24,016 bases of DNA from URNF01 sp045649855 (GTDB taxonomy: Bacteria > Bacillota > Clostridia > Oscillospirales > Acutalibacteraceae): positions 1 to 24,016 of the forward strand of contig JAZRQN010000097.1 of NCBI GenBank assembly GCA_045649855.1, read 5' to 3'. The position numbers and the translations under genes are program-made. The notes beneath the pieces are model-generated. The model did not search any database, had not been told where the DNA came from, and saw only the letters and a list, made by a program, of their open reading frames with translations. The stretch's first letter is position 1. Each line of letters begins with the position of its first letter. Positions 12,902 to 20,844 of this stretch are shown one piece after another.

Positions 12902-14419
12902 TTATTTGATAATGGATTCGCCGTCCATTTCGGCAGGCTGTTCCAAACCGAGTAATTTCAGCATGGTGGGTGCGATGTCTGCCAGGCGGCCGCCTTCACG
13001 CAGTTCGCAATCGTGGCCTACCACACAGAACGGTACGGGGAAAGTGGTGTGTGCGGTGAACGGAGAACCGTCATCCTCATACATCTTGTCCGCATTGCCG
13101 TGGTCGGCGGTGATAAGCACCTTGCCGCCCATTTCCAAGGTAGCGGCAACCGTCTTGCCGACACAGGTGTCCACCGCTTCGACAGCCGCTTTTGCCGCAT
13201 CGAACACGCCGGTATGACCAACCATATCGCAGTTGGCGTAGTTCAGGATGATAACGTCGTATTTGCCCGACTTGATGCGGTCAACCACTTCGTCGCACAC
13301 CAGCGGTGCGCTCATTTCGGGCTGCAGATCGTAGGTGGCAACTTTGGGGGAGTTGATGAGTGCACGGTCTTCGCCTGCGTACTCTTTTTCCACGCCGCCG
13401 TTGAAGAAGAAGGTTACGTGCGCATATTTTTCGGTTTCCGCAATACGCAACTGTGCGAGACCCTTATCGCTGATGTATTCACCGAAGGTGTTTTTGAGCG
13501 ACTGGGGTTTGAACGCCACCTGCACGTTGGGCATGGTCGCATCATACTGGGTCATGCACACATAGGTGAGCGGGAAGAAACCACATTTGCGATCAAATCC
13601 GTCAAAATCGGGGTCGACGAAGGTGCGGGTGATCTCACGAGCACCGTCGGGACGGAAGTTGAAGAACACCACGGCGTCATTCGCTTTGATAACGCCCTCT
13701 TTGCCGGTGCAAACCACGGGCAGAACGAACTCGTCGGTCACTTCCGCGTCATAAGATGCCTGCATGGCGGCAACGGGATCGGCGTTTTGAACGCCCTCGC
13801 CGTACACCATCGCGGCATACGCTTTTTCCACGCGTTCCCAACGGTTGTCGCGGTCCATCGCGTAGTAGCGACCCATCACGGTGGCGATTTTGCCGACTCC
13901 GATCTCGGACAGTTTCGCCTGCAGCGCGGCAACAAAATCTTTGCCGGAGGAGGGCGGCACGTCGCGGCCGTCCATCAAACAATGCACGAACACATTTTTG
14001 ACACCGCTCTTTTTCGCCATTTCGATAAGACCGACAAGGTGGTCAAAGTGGCTGTGCACGCCACCGTCGGACAGAAGACCTGCCAAATGCAAAGCAGCGC
14101 CGTCTTTCGCAGCCGCTTCCATCGCGTTTTTCAGCGCTTCGTTCTCGAAGAACACGCCGTCTTTGATCGCTTTGGTGATGCGGGTGAGTTCCTGATACAC
14201 CACGCGACCTGCGCCGATGTTGGTGTGGCCCACTTCGCTGTTACCCATCTGACCGTCCGGCAGACCAACATCCATGCCGGAAGCGCCGATGGTGGTGAAG
14301 GGGTTTTCTACAAAAATTTTAGACAGGTTGGGGGTGGCGGCGGCATCGATCGCATTACCGTAGGTATCGCCGTTGATGCCAAAACCGTCCATAATGATAA
14401 GGGTCAAAGGCTGTTTCAT
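12902..14419 (-). CDS. gpmI: 2,3-bisphosphoglycerate-independent phosphoglycerate mutase (505 aa)
   Basis: The glycolytic enzyme converting 3-phosphoglycerate to 2-phosphoglycerate, a di-manganese enzyme of the alkaline phosphatase superfamily. LIIMDGFGIN (residues 7-16) holds the first metal Asp. DGQMGNSEVGHTNIGAGR (55-72) contains the catalytic Ser at 61. VHCLMDGRDVPP, YYAMDRDNRWER, and the C-terminal NYANCDMVGHTG and ITADHGNADKM supply the remaining substrate and metal ligands. Full family length. The ATG at 14419 follows GGAGG with good spacing; an upstream in-frame ATG at 14446 lies within the hairpin region. It is the third gene after pgk and tpiA, and a terminator follows. Confidence 0.97.
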   Translation of the reverse strand: MKQPLTLIIMDGFGINGDTYGNAIDAAATPNLSKIFVENPFTTIGASGMDVGLPDGQMGNSEVGHTNIGAGRVVYQELTRITKAIKDGVFFENEALKNAMEAAAKDGAALHLAGLLSDGGVHSHFDHLVGLIEMAKKSGVKNVFVHCLMDGRDVPPSSGKDFVAALQAKLSEIGVGKIATVMGRYYAMDRDNRWERVEKAYAAMVYGEGVQNADPVAAMQASYDAEVTDEFVLPVVCTGKEGVIKANDAVVFFNFRPDGAREITRTFVDPDFDGFDRKCGFFPLTYVCMTQYDATMPNVQVAFKPQSLKNTFGEYISDKGLAQLRIAETEKYAHVTFFFNGGVEKEYAGEDRALINSPKVATYDLQPEMSAPLVCDEVVDRIKSGKYDVIILNYANCDMVGHTGVFDAAKAAVEAVDTCVGKTVAATLEMGGKVLITADHGNADKMYEDDGSPFTAHTTFPVPFCVVGHDCELREGGRLADIAPTMLKLLGLEQPAEMDGESIIK

Positions 14420-14444
14420 AATAAACCTCCAAAAAATACAGTTC

Positions 14445-14474
14445 AAAGGACGGACGGCAAGCCGTCCCTCCTTT
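14445..14474. repeat. Hairpin between tpiA and gpmI
   Basis: AAAGGACGGACGGC pairs with GCCGTCCCTCCTTT (13 of 14 bp, 2-nt gap), so it forms a long stem on either strand. The minus-strand T run after it is short, so it may be a weak terminator, an RNA-processing site or a palindromic repeat related to those at 204-237 and 12545-12566. It separates tpiA from gpmI by 70 bp within the operon. Confidence 0.7.
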
Positions 14475-14489
14475 ATGATGCTTCAAAAA

Positions 14490-15242
14490 TTATTTCGCAG
14501 CAGCAACGATGGTCGCAAAATCGGGAGCTTTCAGAGAAGCGCCGCCGATGAGGCCGCCGTCCACGTCGCTCTGTGCCAAGAGGCCGGCCGCATTGCCGGC
14601 GTTCATAGAACCGCCGTACTGGATGGTGAGCGCTTTTGCAGCGTCAGCATCATAGAGACCTTTGACGGTCTCACGGATGTGAGAGCACACTTCGTTTGCC
14701 TGCTCGTCGGTAGCGGTAAGACCGGTGCCGATCGCCCAAACAGGCTCGTAAGCGATGATCACGCGAGCGAGTTCTTCTTTGGAAACGCCGCCCAGCGCCA
14801 CTTTCACCTGCATATCCACAATTTCGGAAGTGATGCCCTGCTCGCGCTGTTCGAGGTATTCGCCAACGCACAGGATAACGGTAAGACCTGCATCCAGAGC
14901 CGCACGGGTTCTCTTCTGAACGGTTACGTCGGTATCACCGAAGTAGGTACGGCGCTCGCTGTGGCCGAGGATAACGTAGCCAACGCCCATCTCTTTGAGC
15001 ATTTCGGCAGAGATCTCGCCGGTGAACGCACCGCTCTTTTCCCAGTGGCAGTTCTGCGCGGCAACACCGATGTTGGTGCCTTTGGTCGCTTCGAGCGCTA
15101 CCGGCAGGTCAACAAAGGGAACGCCAACGACAACGTCGCAAGCGGCGTCAGCCACGAGAGGACGGATTTCTTCAATGAGAGCTTTCGCTTCTGCGGGGGT
15201 TTTGTTCATTTTCCAGTTGCCCGCAATTACATATTTACCCAT
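14490..15242 (-). CDS. tpiA: Triose-phosphate isomerase (250 aa)
   Basis: Interconverts dihydroxyacetone phosphate and glyceraldehyde 3-phosphate. The (beta/alpha)8 barrel motifs are complete: NWKMN with Lys11, ILGHSERR with the electrophilic His94, and AYEPVWAIGTG with the catalytic Glu166. The phosphate-binding IQYGGSMNAGNA and GGLIGGASL also fit. Loop 6 reads GTGLTAT where many enzymes have GTGKTAT or GTGKSAT; this is a tolerated position. The start ATG at 15242 follows AGGAGA. The gene begins 18 bp after the pgk stop. Confidence 0.97.
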   Translation of the reverse strand: MGKYVIAGNWKMNKTPAEAKALIEEIRPLVADAACDVVVGVPFVDLPVALEATKGTNIGVAAQNCHWEKSGAFTGEISAEMLKEMGVGYVILGHSERRTYFGDTDVTVQKRTRAALDAGLTVILCVGEYLEQREQGITSEIVDMQVKVALGGVSKEELARVIIAYEPVWAIGTGLTATDEQANEVCSHIRETVKGLYDADAAKALTIQYGGSMNAGNAAGLLAQSDVDGGLIGGASLKAPDFATIVAAAK

Positions 15243-15260
15243 AGTCAATATCTCCTATTC

Positions 15261-16472
15261 TTATTTGTCGGTCATCGCGGCAATACCGGGCAGTTCTTTA
15301 CCCTCGAGGAATTCGAGAGAAGCACCGCCGCCGGTGGAGATGTGGGTCATCTTATCGCCGAAGCCGAGGTTGTTAACAGCAGCCGCAGAGTCGCCGCCGC
15401 CGATGATGGTGATCGCATCGGATTCTGCCATTGCTTTCGCAACAGCGATGGTGCCGCCTGCGAGAGCGGGGTTCTCGGACACGCCCATCGGGCCGTTCCA
15501 GATAACGGTTTTCGCGTTTTTGATTTCTTCCGCAAACAGTTTGCCGGTCTCGGGACCAACGTCCAGACCCATCAGGTCAGCCGGCAGTTCACCGGTCTTG
15601 TACACAGTGGTCTCGATCGGAGCGTCGATCGGATCCGGGAACGCATCGGTCGCCACGCAGTCAACGGGCAGGAGAATCTTGACGCCCTTCTCTTTTGCAC
15701 GAGCGAGCATATCTTTACAGTAGTCAACTTTTTCAGCATCCAGCAAGGATTTGCCGATCTCGTGTCCCAGCGCATACTGGAAGGTGTAAGCCATGCCGCC
15801 GCCGATGATGAGGGTATCAGCAACGTTCAGCAGGTTCTCGATAACAGCGAGTTTGTCGGACACTTTCGCGCCGCCCAGAATGGTAACGAACGGACGAGCA
15901 GGATCGGACACCGCAGCACCGAGGTATTTCACTTCTTTCGCCATCAGATAGCCGTTAGCGGACTCTTCCACATAAGAAGCCACACCCACGGTGGAGCAAT
16001 GTGCACGGTGAGCAGCACCGAACGCATCGTTGACGAACAGATCAGCCAGAGAAGCGAGTTCTTTGGAAAGTGCTTCGCCGTTTTTGGTTTCTTCCGCGCG
16101 ATAACGGGTGTTCTGCAGCAGCACAACGTCGCCGTCTTTCATCGCGGCAACAGCCGCTTTCGCGTTCGCACCGACAACTTCGTCATCAGCAGCAAACACA
16201 ACTTCTTTGCCGAGTTTCTCGGACAGGCGGACAGCCACGGGAGCCAAAGACAGCTCGGGTTTGGGCTCGCCCTTCGGTTTGCCGAGGTGGGAGCACAGGA
16301 TAACCTTTGCGCCGTTGTCAATCAAATACTGGATGGTGGGCAGAGCCGCAACGATACGGTTTTCGTCAGTGATGACGCCCGCTTTCAGCGGCACGTTGAA
16401 GTCGCAACGCACCAATACGCGTTTGCCTGCGACCTGCAGATCTTCTACACTTTTTTTGCTCAAATAGCTCAT
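15261..16472 (-). CDS. pgk: Phosphoglycerate kinase (403 aa)
   Basis: ATP-forming step of glycolysis, 1,3-bisphosphoglycerate to 3-phosphoglycerate. The N-terminal substrate motif is VLVRCDFNVPLK (residues 19-30), then LCSHLGKPKGE. The hinge and nucleotide domain show TILGGAKVSDKL, WNGPMGVSE and the C-terminal GGGDSAAAV. Normal length for a bacterial enzyme. The ATG at 16472 has AAAGGAAG upstream; a version extended to 16550 would start within the 5' leader. It is the first gene of pgk-tpiA-gpmI; the gap gene that usually precedes pgk in Bacillota is not upstream here. Confidence 0.97.
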   Translation of the reverse strand: MSYLSKKSVEDLQVAGKRVLVRCDFNVPLKAGVITDENRIVAALPTIQYLIDNGAKVILCSHLGKPKGEPKPELSLAPVAVRLSEKLGKEVVFAADDEVVGANAKAAVAAMKDGDVVLLQNTRYRAEETKNGEALSKELASLADLFVNDAFGAAHRAHCSTVGVASYVEESANGYLMAKEVKYLGAAVSDPARPFVTILGGAKVSDKLAVIENLLNVADTLIIGGGMAYTFQYALGHEIGKSLLDAEKVDYCKDMLARAKEKGVKILLPVDCVATDAFPDPIDAPIETTVYKTGELPADLMGLDVGPETGKLFAEEIKNAKTVIWNGPMGVSENPALAGGTIAVAKAMAESDAITIIGGGDSAAAVNNLGFGDKMTHISTGGGASLEFLEGKELPGIAAMTDK

Positions 16473-16500
16473 GGGATAACTTCCTTTCTTTATGAACTCG

Positions 16501-16536
16501 GACGGCAGATTGTTAAAAATTAAACAATACACCGTC
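16501..16536 (-). promoter_or_regulatory. Leader hairpin upstream of pgk
   Basis: GACGG...ATTGTT and AACAAT...CCGTC form an interrupted stem in the 5' leader of the glycolytic operon, between the predicted promoter and the ribosome binding site. No T run follows, so it is more likely an mRNA-stabilising or translational element than a terminator. Confidence 0.45.
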
Positions 16537-16555
16537 TCAAAAATTTCCATCGTAT

Positions 16556-16584
16556 ATTTTAACCGATTTTAACCGATTTTGCAA
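16556..16584 (-). promoter_or_regulatory. Promoter of the pgk-tpiA-gpmI operon
   Basis: Minus strand TTGCAA (16584-16579), a 17-bp spacer and TAAAAT (16561-16556). The spacer and -10 contain a tandem 10-bp direct repeat, AAAATCGGTT. Confidence 0.7.
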
Positions 16585-16604
16585 GTATAATTTAAGAAAT
16601 TATA

Positions 16605-17990
16605 TTATAAAAGGCGCAAACCTTTCGGATAGCGGTTTTTCAGCCGTCCGCCCGACACCTTTCCGAAACCGCAAACCACGCCCGCGATTGCCACGGCGGT
16701 ATAGCCGTTTTCGCCATCACAGGGGATTTCTTCACCGTGCAAAAAGGCGCGAGCAAGAGAATCGCTCGGCATCAAATGCACCACCCGACGGCAACATTCC
16801 GCATCCGCCGCCATAAACGCCGCGTGGCACGGCTCGACTCTTCCTTTTTTGATCTCGGCAAGTGCCACGCCTGCCGACAGCACGCCACAGCCTTTTAAAT
16901 CGGGCAAACCGTGCGGCAATAACCGCACCGTCTCCCCCACCGTTACGGGGATACCGTACATCTCATCGGTGAAACAATCGGCGTACAGCTTTTGGGCATC
17001 CTTTGCCGCCGCATCCGCTCGCGGATACACATACGATGCCGTCATACCGCTCTCGGCGTCTTCTCGGCGGCGGAAAGCGGCAATAAAATGTCCCTCACCG
17101 CCGTCATACGGGAAAATACGGCGGCAAGCGGTTTGCTCATACCGTGCAAAAGATACCGTTTCATCAAACGGTGATACGGCATCCGCCGCGAGTCCCTCAC
17201 AGCCAAACGCAACCTCGATGGGCGCAGGTTCTAAATCGGGACGATTTTGCAACAACCACGCCACCGTGCACTCGTTTTCTTCCGGTGCGAAGGTACAGGT
17301 GGAATATACCAACCGACCGCCCGGTCGCAACGCATCTGCCGCCGCCAGCAAAATGTCTCGCTGGCGCTTTGCACACATACGGACGTTTTCTTCACTCCAG
17401 TGGGTGAGCGCATCGGGTTCTTTGCGGAACATACCCTCGCCCGAGCAAGGTGCATCCACCAGCACGGCATCGAAAAAGCCCGCGAGTTTATCCGCGAGTA
17501 TCCGCGTGTCGATGTTGGACACCACCGCATTTTTGACACCCATGCGCTCGATGTTTTGTTCCAATATGCGCGCGCGTGTTTTCACGTATTCGTTGCTCCA
17601 CAAAAGCCCCTTGCCGTCCAGCGCCGCCGCAATTTGAGTGGATTTTCCGCCCGGCGCGGCGCACATATCCAGCACGCGTTCGCCTGCTTGCGGAGCAAGC
17701 ACCGTTACCGCCGAAGACGCGGACGGCTCTTGCATATAATACGCGCCTGCGTGGAACAGCGGGTCAGCGCCTGCTTTATGCTCCTCATCCAGATAAAAGC
17801 TGTCCTCCGCAAACGGCGAGGGGGTCAGCGGCAACTGAAACGCCTCTAAAAATCGAGCAACGTCAATTTTCGCTGTATTGACACGCACGCCGCGGCGCAA
17901 CGGCAACTCATAGCTCGCCATAAACCGTTCAAAATCCTGCTCGGAACGACAGCGGCGCATTCTCTCAATAAACAGTTGGGGTAGTTGCAT
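16605..17990 (-). CDS. rsmF: RsmF/RsmB-type 16S rRNA m5C methyltransferase (NOL1/NOP2/sun family, 461 aa)
   Basis: A SAM-dependent RNA cytosine-5 methyltransferase. The N-terminal segment RVNT (residues 36-39) and YYMQEPSAS (84-92) lead into the Rossmann motifs. These are RVLDMCAAPGGKST (105-118), LWSNEY (130-135), VLVDAPCSGEGMF (176-188) and LVYSTCTFAPEENE (227-240). Both catalytic cysteines are present, Cys182 in PCSGEGMF and Cys232 in TCTF. A C-terminal extension of about 170 residues with the ending GGRLKNRYPKGLRLL matches the RsmF-like subgroup of Bacillota, which carries an RNA-binding tail. The ATG at 17990 has an AGAGG site. A terminator of the upstream gene cluster lies between, so it probably has its own promoter, which I could not place with certainty. 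Confidence 0.88.
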   Translation of the reverse strand: MQLPQLFIERMRRCRSEQDFERFMASYELPLRRGVRVNTAKIDVARFLEAFQLPLTPSPFAEDSFYLDEEHKAGADPLFHAGAYYMQEPSASSAVTVLAPQAGERVLDMCAAPGGKSTQIAAALDGKGLLWSNEYVKTRARILEQNIERMGVKNAVVSNIDTRILADKLAGFFDAVLVDAPCSGEGMFRKEPDALTHWSEENVRMCAKRQRDILLAAADALRPGGRLVYSTCTFAPEENECTVAWLLQNRPDLEPAPIEVAFGCEGLAADAVSPFDETVSFARYEQTACRRIFPYDGGEGHFIAAFRRREDAESGMTASYVYPRADAAAKDAQKLYADCFTDEMYGIPVTVGETVRLLPHGLPDLKGCGVLSAGVALAEIKKGRVEPCHAAFMAADAECCRRVVHLMPSDSLARAFLHGEEIPCDGENGYTAVAIAGVVCGFGKVSGGRLKNRYPKGLRLL

Positions 17991-18009
17991 AGCACACCTC
18001 TTTTACACA

Positions 18010-18043
18010 CAAAAAGTCCGTTTTGCGATGCAAAACCGACTTT
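18010..18043 (-). terminator. Rho-independent terminator of the PHP-TSCPD cluster
   Basis: AAAGTC-c-GTTTTGC and GCAAAAC-c-GACTTT form a 13-bp stem with one C-C mismatch and a GAT loop (ATC on the minus strand). Five T residues follow on the minus strand. Confidence 0.82.
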
Positions 18044-18046
18044 CTT

Positions 18047-18580
18047 TTATACTCGTTGGAATTCCACCATCGAAATGGTTTCTTTCAGGCGCTCCACAAA
18101 GTTCTTGAACAGGTTAGCGCCTTCCTCTTCCATCGCACGGTCGTCCGCTTTGCCGCACAGTGCCGCAAACACCGCGCCGATCTTCACGGCAGGCAACGCG
18201 GTGGGGGCATAGCCGTCCACGCTCAGGCGATAGAAAGTATACGCACCCAGACGGTGCATGGTATCATCAAAATCGGGCAACAGTTCGCGCAGGCGGTCAA
18301 AGAACGTGCCTCTGGCGGTCTGCACCAACAACTCGTCGCCCAGCAGGGCAGGGCCGACCGTGTCCATAGTGAACGCAAACAGCATCTGCTTTTGAAGCAG
18401 AAGTGCGTCGTCGTCCTCTTTGATATTCAGCAACTGCTGTGCAAGGATCTTGCCCAGTCGATGTGCGCGCTCAAAGTTGCCGCTGGCATTGTGTGCCTGC
18501 CAAAGAGTGGCGGTATCGGCGGTAGGAGCGATCTCCTCACCTACGATCTTCATATCATCATCATTTTCGAATTTACGCAT
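18047..18580 (-). CDS. Conserved-looking hypothetical helical protein (177 aa)
   Basis: I do not recognise the family. The protein appears soluble, predominantly alpha-helical and acidic, with no membrane segment, signal peptide or obvious metal motif. The N-terminus MRKFENDDDMKIVGEEI is charged. The middle segment LWQAHNASGNFERAHRLGKILAQQLL looks like tandem helices, and the C-terminus NLFKNFVERLKETISMVEFQRV is amphipathic. The start at 18580 was chosen because AAGGAG lies upstream, and the longer frame to 18649 would overlap the TSCPD gene by 49 bp. It is the last gene of the PHP-TSCPD unit before the terminator, so it may share a role with them. Confidence 0.7.
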   Translation of the reverse strand: MRKFENDDDMKIVGEEIAPTADTATLWQAHNASGNFERAHRLGKILAQQLLNIKEDDDALLLQKQMLFAFTMDTVGPALLGDELLVQTARGTFFDRLRELLPDFDDTMHRLGAYTFYRLSVDGYAPTALPAVKIGAVFAALCGKADDRAMEEEGANLFKNFVERLKETISMVEFQRV

Positions 18581-18600
18581 ACAGGGATCACTCCTTTTGA

Positions 18601-18849
18601 TTATTTTTCCAACGCCTGTTGCACGGCGGTCGCCAACTGGTCGGGGCAAGAAGTGCCGCGACGGTTGCAGTCGATGCCGCTAAGGCGTTTGATTACTTGT
18701 TCGGCAGGCATTCCCTCTACCAAAGCGGCAATGCCTTGCGTATTGCCGTTGCATCCGCCGACAAACTGCACGTTTTTCACAATGCCGTCTTCTATGTCAA
18801 AACGGATCTCTCGGGAGCAGGTGCCGCGAGTGCGATACTGATAGGTCAT
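18601..18849 (-). CDS. TSCPD domain-containing protein, TIGR03905-like (82 aa)
   Basis: A small cysteine-containing protein built of one TSCPD domain, named for the motif near its C-terminus: RGTSCPDQLA (residues 64-73). Other features are YRTRGTCSREI (5-15), GGCNGNTQGI (31-40) and IDCNRRG. The domain also occurs as the C-terminal zinc-binding part of some vitamin-B12-dependent ribonucleotide reductases; free-standing members of this size are common in Clostridia and have no assigned function. It lies 3 bp after the PHP gene stop and about 20 bp ahead of the helical protein, so the three are probably cotranscribed. Confidence 0.88.
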   Translation of the reverse strand: MTYQYRTRGTCSREIRFDIEDGIVKNVQFVGGCNGNTQGIAALVEGMPAEQVIKRLSGIDCNRRGTSCPDQLATAVQQALEK

Positions 18850-18852
18850 ACG

Positions 18853-19683
18853 TTATCCTTTCTTGTACGCCAGCAGTGCCGCGAGAGCATCGTCTTCAAC
18901 AGACGTGCTGCCGACAGCACGCGCGCCTTTGCCGTACATACCGTGGAAATCCGAACCGCCGGTGATCAGCAGTTTGTTTGCTTTCGCGAATGCGCGCAGT
19001 TCCGCTTCCTGCTCTTCAGTGTGGGAATGGTGCGCAACCTCCACGCCGTCCAAAAGACCTTCGGCGGTCAATTCTTTCATCAGATCGATGCTGTCATACA
19101 GATACGGGTGTGCGAGCACGGCAATGCCGCCTGCGCTGTGTACCAGTTCCAGCACTTCGCGCACGTCAGGATAGGTGTTTTCCACACGGGCAACGCCTTT
19201 CTCTGCGCCAAACAGACGGTTGAATACATCACCGTACATGCTGTCCGCATAACCGGCTTCCATCAGCGCGTGCATGATATGCTGTTTGTAAACAGACGTG
19301 CTGCCGGTCGCACAGCGCACCACCATCTCGGGCGCGAGCGGATAATACCGCATCACCTTTTTGAGCATTTCGGTGGTGGTCTTTTTGCGACCCTCCAGCA
19401 TGCGATGGCAAATGCCTTCCAAACGCGCAACCGCTTCACAGTTGTAGCACAGAATATGTACCTTTCTGCCGGTTTTTGTGTCCATGGTGGAAAGTTCTGC
19501 ACCGGGGATGACGGTGAGGCCCAGACGTTTGCCGATGTTGACACCGCGCACAGCGCCCGCAAAGGTGTCATGGTCGGTGATGGCAATAGCGGAAAGACCT
19601 CGCCGTTTGGCAAGGGAAATCAATTCTTCAATACCGACCGAACCGTCGGATAACTTCGTGTGGCAATGCAGATCGCAGGACAC
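18853..19683 (-). CDS. PHP-domain metal-dependent phosphoesterase (276 aa)
   Basis: A polymerase-and-histidinol-phosphatase domain hydrolase of the TrpH/RNase AM-like group. The metal-ligand motifs are in order: DLHCHTKLSDG (residues 4-14), ITDHDTF (35-41), PGAELST (60-66), HILCY (76-80), VLAHPYL, and GGSDFHGMYGKG near the end. Relatives hydrolyse 5'-phosphates of nucleotides or act as a 5'-3' exonuclease on short RNA; the exact substrate here is not known. I chose the GTG at 19683, just before the conserved CDLHCHT and behind GGGGGTG; the upstream ATG at 19776 would start before the predicted promoter. It is the first gene of a three-gene cluster. Confidence 0.87.
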   Translation of the reverse strand: MSCDLHCHTKLSDGSVGIEELISLAKRRGLSAIAITDHDTFAGAVRGVNIGKRLGLTVIPGAELSTMDTKTGRKVHILCYNCEAVARLEGICHRMLEGRKKTTTEMLKKVMRYYPLAPEMVVRCATGSTSVYKQHIMHALMEAGYADSMYGDVFNRLFGAEKGVARVENTYPDVREVLELVHSAGGIAVLAHPYLYDSIDLMKELTAEGLLDGVEVAHHSHTEEQEAELRAFAKANKLLITGGSDFHGMYGKGARAVGSTSVEDDALAALLAYKKG

Positions 19684-19766
19684 AAAAACACCCCCAGTAA
19701 AAATCCGGATACGCCATCCGTTCCCGTTGCATACGCAGAGCGGTGGCGCGCCATTATCTACGAAAT

Positions 19767-19796
19767 AGTATAGCATATTTTACCGCCAAAAAACAA
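19767..19796 (-). promoter_or_regulatory. Promoter of the PHP-TSCPD cluster
   Basis: Minus strand TTGTTT (19796-19791), an 18-bp spacer and TATACT (19772-19767). Confidence 0.55.
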
Positions 19797-19889
19797 GACG
19801 GAAAATCAAAATTGGCAGAGGGGTGAGATTTCAACAAAAAATGGGAAAAGTTTTAGGCAACTTGCAACAGAACTCGGCAAAATCACCGT

Positions 19890-20735
19890 TTAAATTCCAT
19901 CTTCCTCACGGAATTTTCGTCTGAACGCAGACGGGCGGCATCCCTGTACTTTCTGAAACCGTGCAGAGAAATGATGCGCATCATAAAACCCCAGCTCATC
20001 TGCGATCTCCTCCACCGTTTTGTCGGTGGATGCCAGCATCACGCAGGACAAGCGGATCTTGGATTCCAGCAGATATTGGTAGGGCGTCATGCCGTACGCC
20101 GCTTTGAACGTGCGGATGATATGCTCGATCGATTGGTGAGCGGCGGCGGCAACGTCTGATAATTGCACCGCTTGCGCTACGTGGCAATCCAGATACTGCC
20201 GCACAAAATCAGGCGTTTGCATATCCGCAAGCGGTTTTGGTTGCTTGTCGCACAGCAACAACACCAACTCAAAAAACAAACGGGAGGTCTCGGTCTTGTA
20301 CGCATCGGGATCGCTCACCGTCTGCGCCACCTCCTGCATCCTGCACAGCACGGCAAACGTGTCCGCGTTGTAAAACACCACCGTATCCCGCAACCCGTAT
20401 ATGCTAAGCAGTTGTTCCGCCAGTTCACCCGTGAAATTGATCCACTGGCACTCCCAATGGTCGGCGTTATAACTGTAATAATTGTGATCCGCGCCTTGCA
20501 ACAGCAAAAACGTATCCCCCGGCCCCGCCGTGTAGGTCTTGCCGTCCACATTGATAACACCCGACCCGGAAATAACGTATTGGATGCAAAACACCGCTGA
20601 TTGCAGACGGGTGTGGTGCATCGGTTTGGTGGCGGACGAACGACCGCACTGGGTCATCCAAAACGGATGCGTATTTTCGGTGCGCGGTGCGTTGAACAGG
20701 GTAGCATCATCGGCAGGCTTCAAATGAAATCGCAT
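19890..20735 (-). CDS. AraC-family transcriptional regulator (281 aa)
   Basis: The N-terminal cupin-type sensing domain (residues 45-130) has IQYVISGSGVINVDGKTYTAGPGDTFLLLQG, here shortened to the diagnostic GxGxxxxxGxxYxxxxGD pattern. The C-terminal double helix-turn-helix (about 182-275) has QLSDVAAAAHQSIEHIIRTFKAAYGMTPYQYL, with the hallmark FKAAYGMTPYQYL, and then VEEIADELGFYDAHHFSARFQKVQGCRPSAFRR. It is divergent from the GH28- and GH5-like glycosidase genes, 109 bp apart, so it probably activates them in response to a sugar. The start ATG at 20735 has AAAAGGGG, somewhat far upstream. No terminator is evident after it. Confidence 0.92.
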   Translation of the reverse strand: MRFHLKPADDATLFNAPRTENTHPFWMTQCGRSSATKPMHHTRLQSAVFCIQYVISGSGVINVDGKTYTAGPGDTFLLLQGADHNYYSYNADHWECQWINFTGELAEQLLSIYGLRDTVVFYNADTFAVLCRMQEVAQTVSDPDAYKTETSRLFFELVLLLCDKQPKPLADMQTPDFVRQYLDCHVAQAVQLSDVAAAAHQSIEHIIRTFKAAYGMTPYQYLLESKIRLSCVMLASTDKTVEEIADELGFYDAHHFSARFQKVQGCRPSAFRRKFREEDGI

Positions 20736-20740
20736 ATCAG

Positions 20741-20810
20741 TTTTTTACCCCTTTTCAGTGTAAAAACGTTTGTTTTATGTCTGTTTTTTACCATATCATA
20801 TCGTTATAAT
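20741..20810 (+). promoter_or_regulatory. Promoter and putative AraC-type binding repeats upstream of the GH28 gene
   Basis: TATAAT (20805-20810) has no good -35 (TGTTTT 17 bp upstream), which fits an activator-dependent promoter. Two copies of TTTTTTACC lie at 20741-20749 and 20784-20792, 43 bp (about four helical turns) apart and on the same face of the DNA. They may be binding sites of the divergent AraC regulator. Confidence 0.45.
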
Positions 20811-20844
20811 AAAGTCAAACGGTTTTGCAAAAGGAGAGGATATC

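Noticed and set aside
13013..14551. A 512-codon plus-strand frame opposite gpmI
   Set aside because: Antisense to a full-length gpmI with all active-site motifs; the translation is His-, Val- and Gly-rich without any domain.
14373..16523. A 716-codon plus-strand frame opposite tpiA and pgk
   Set aside because: It spans two essential, fully recognisable genes and their intergenic region on the other strand. It has no start signal and a composition typical of antisense shadows.
16586..16604. AT-only inverted repeat after the RsmF-like gene as a terminator
   Set aside because: The stem has only A-T pairs and no GC core or clear T run, and it overlaps the region just upstream of the pgk promoter. 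I do not call it a terminator.
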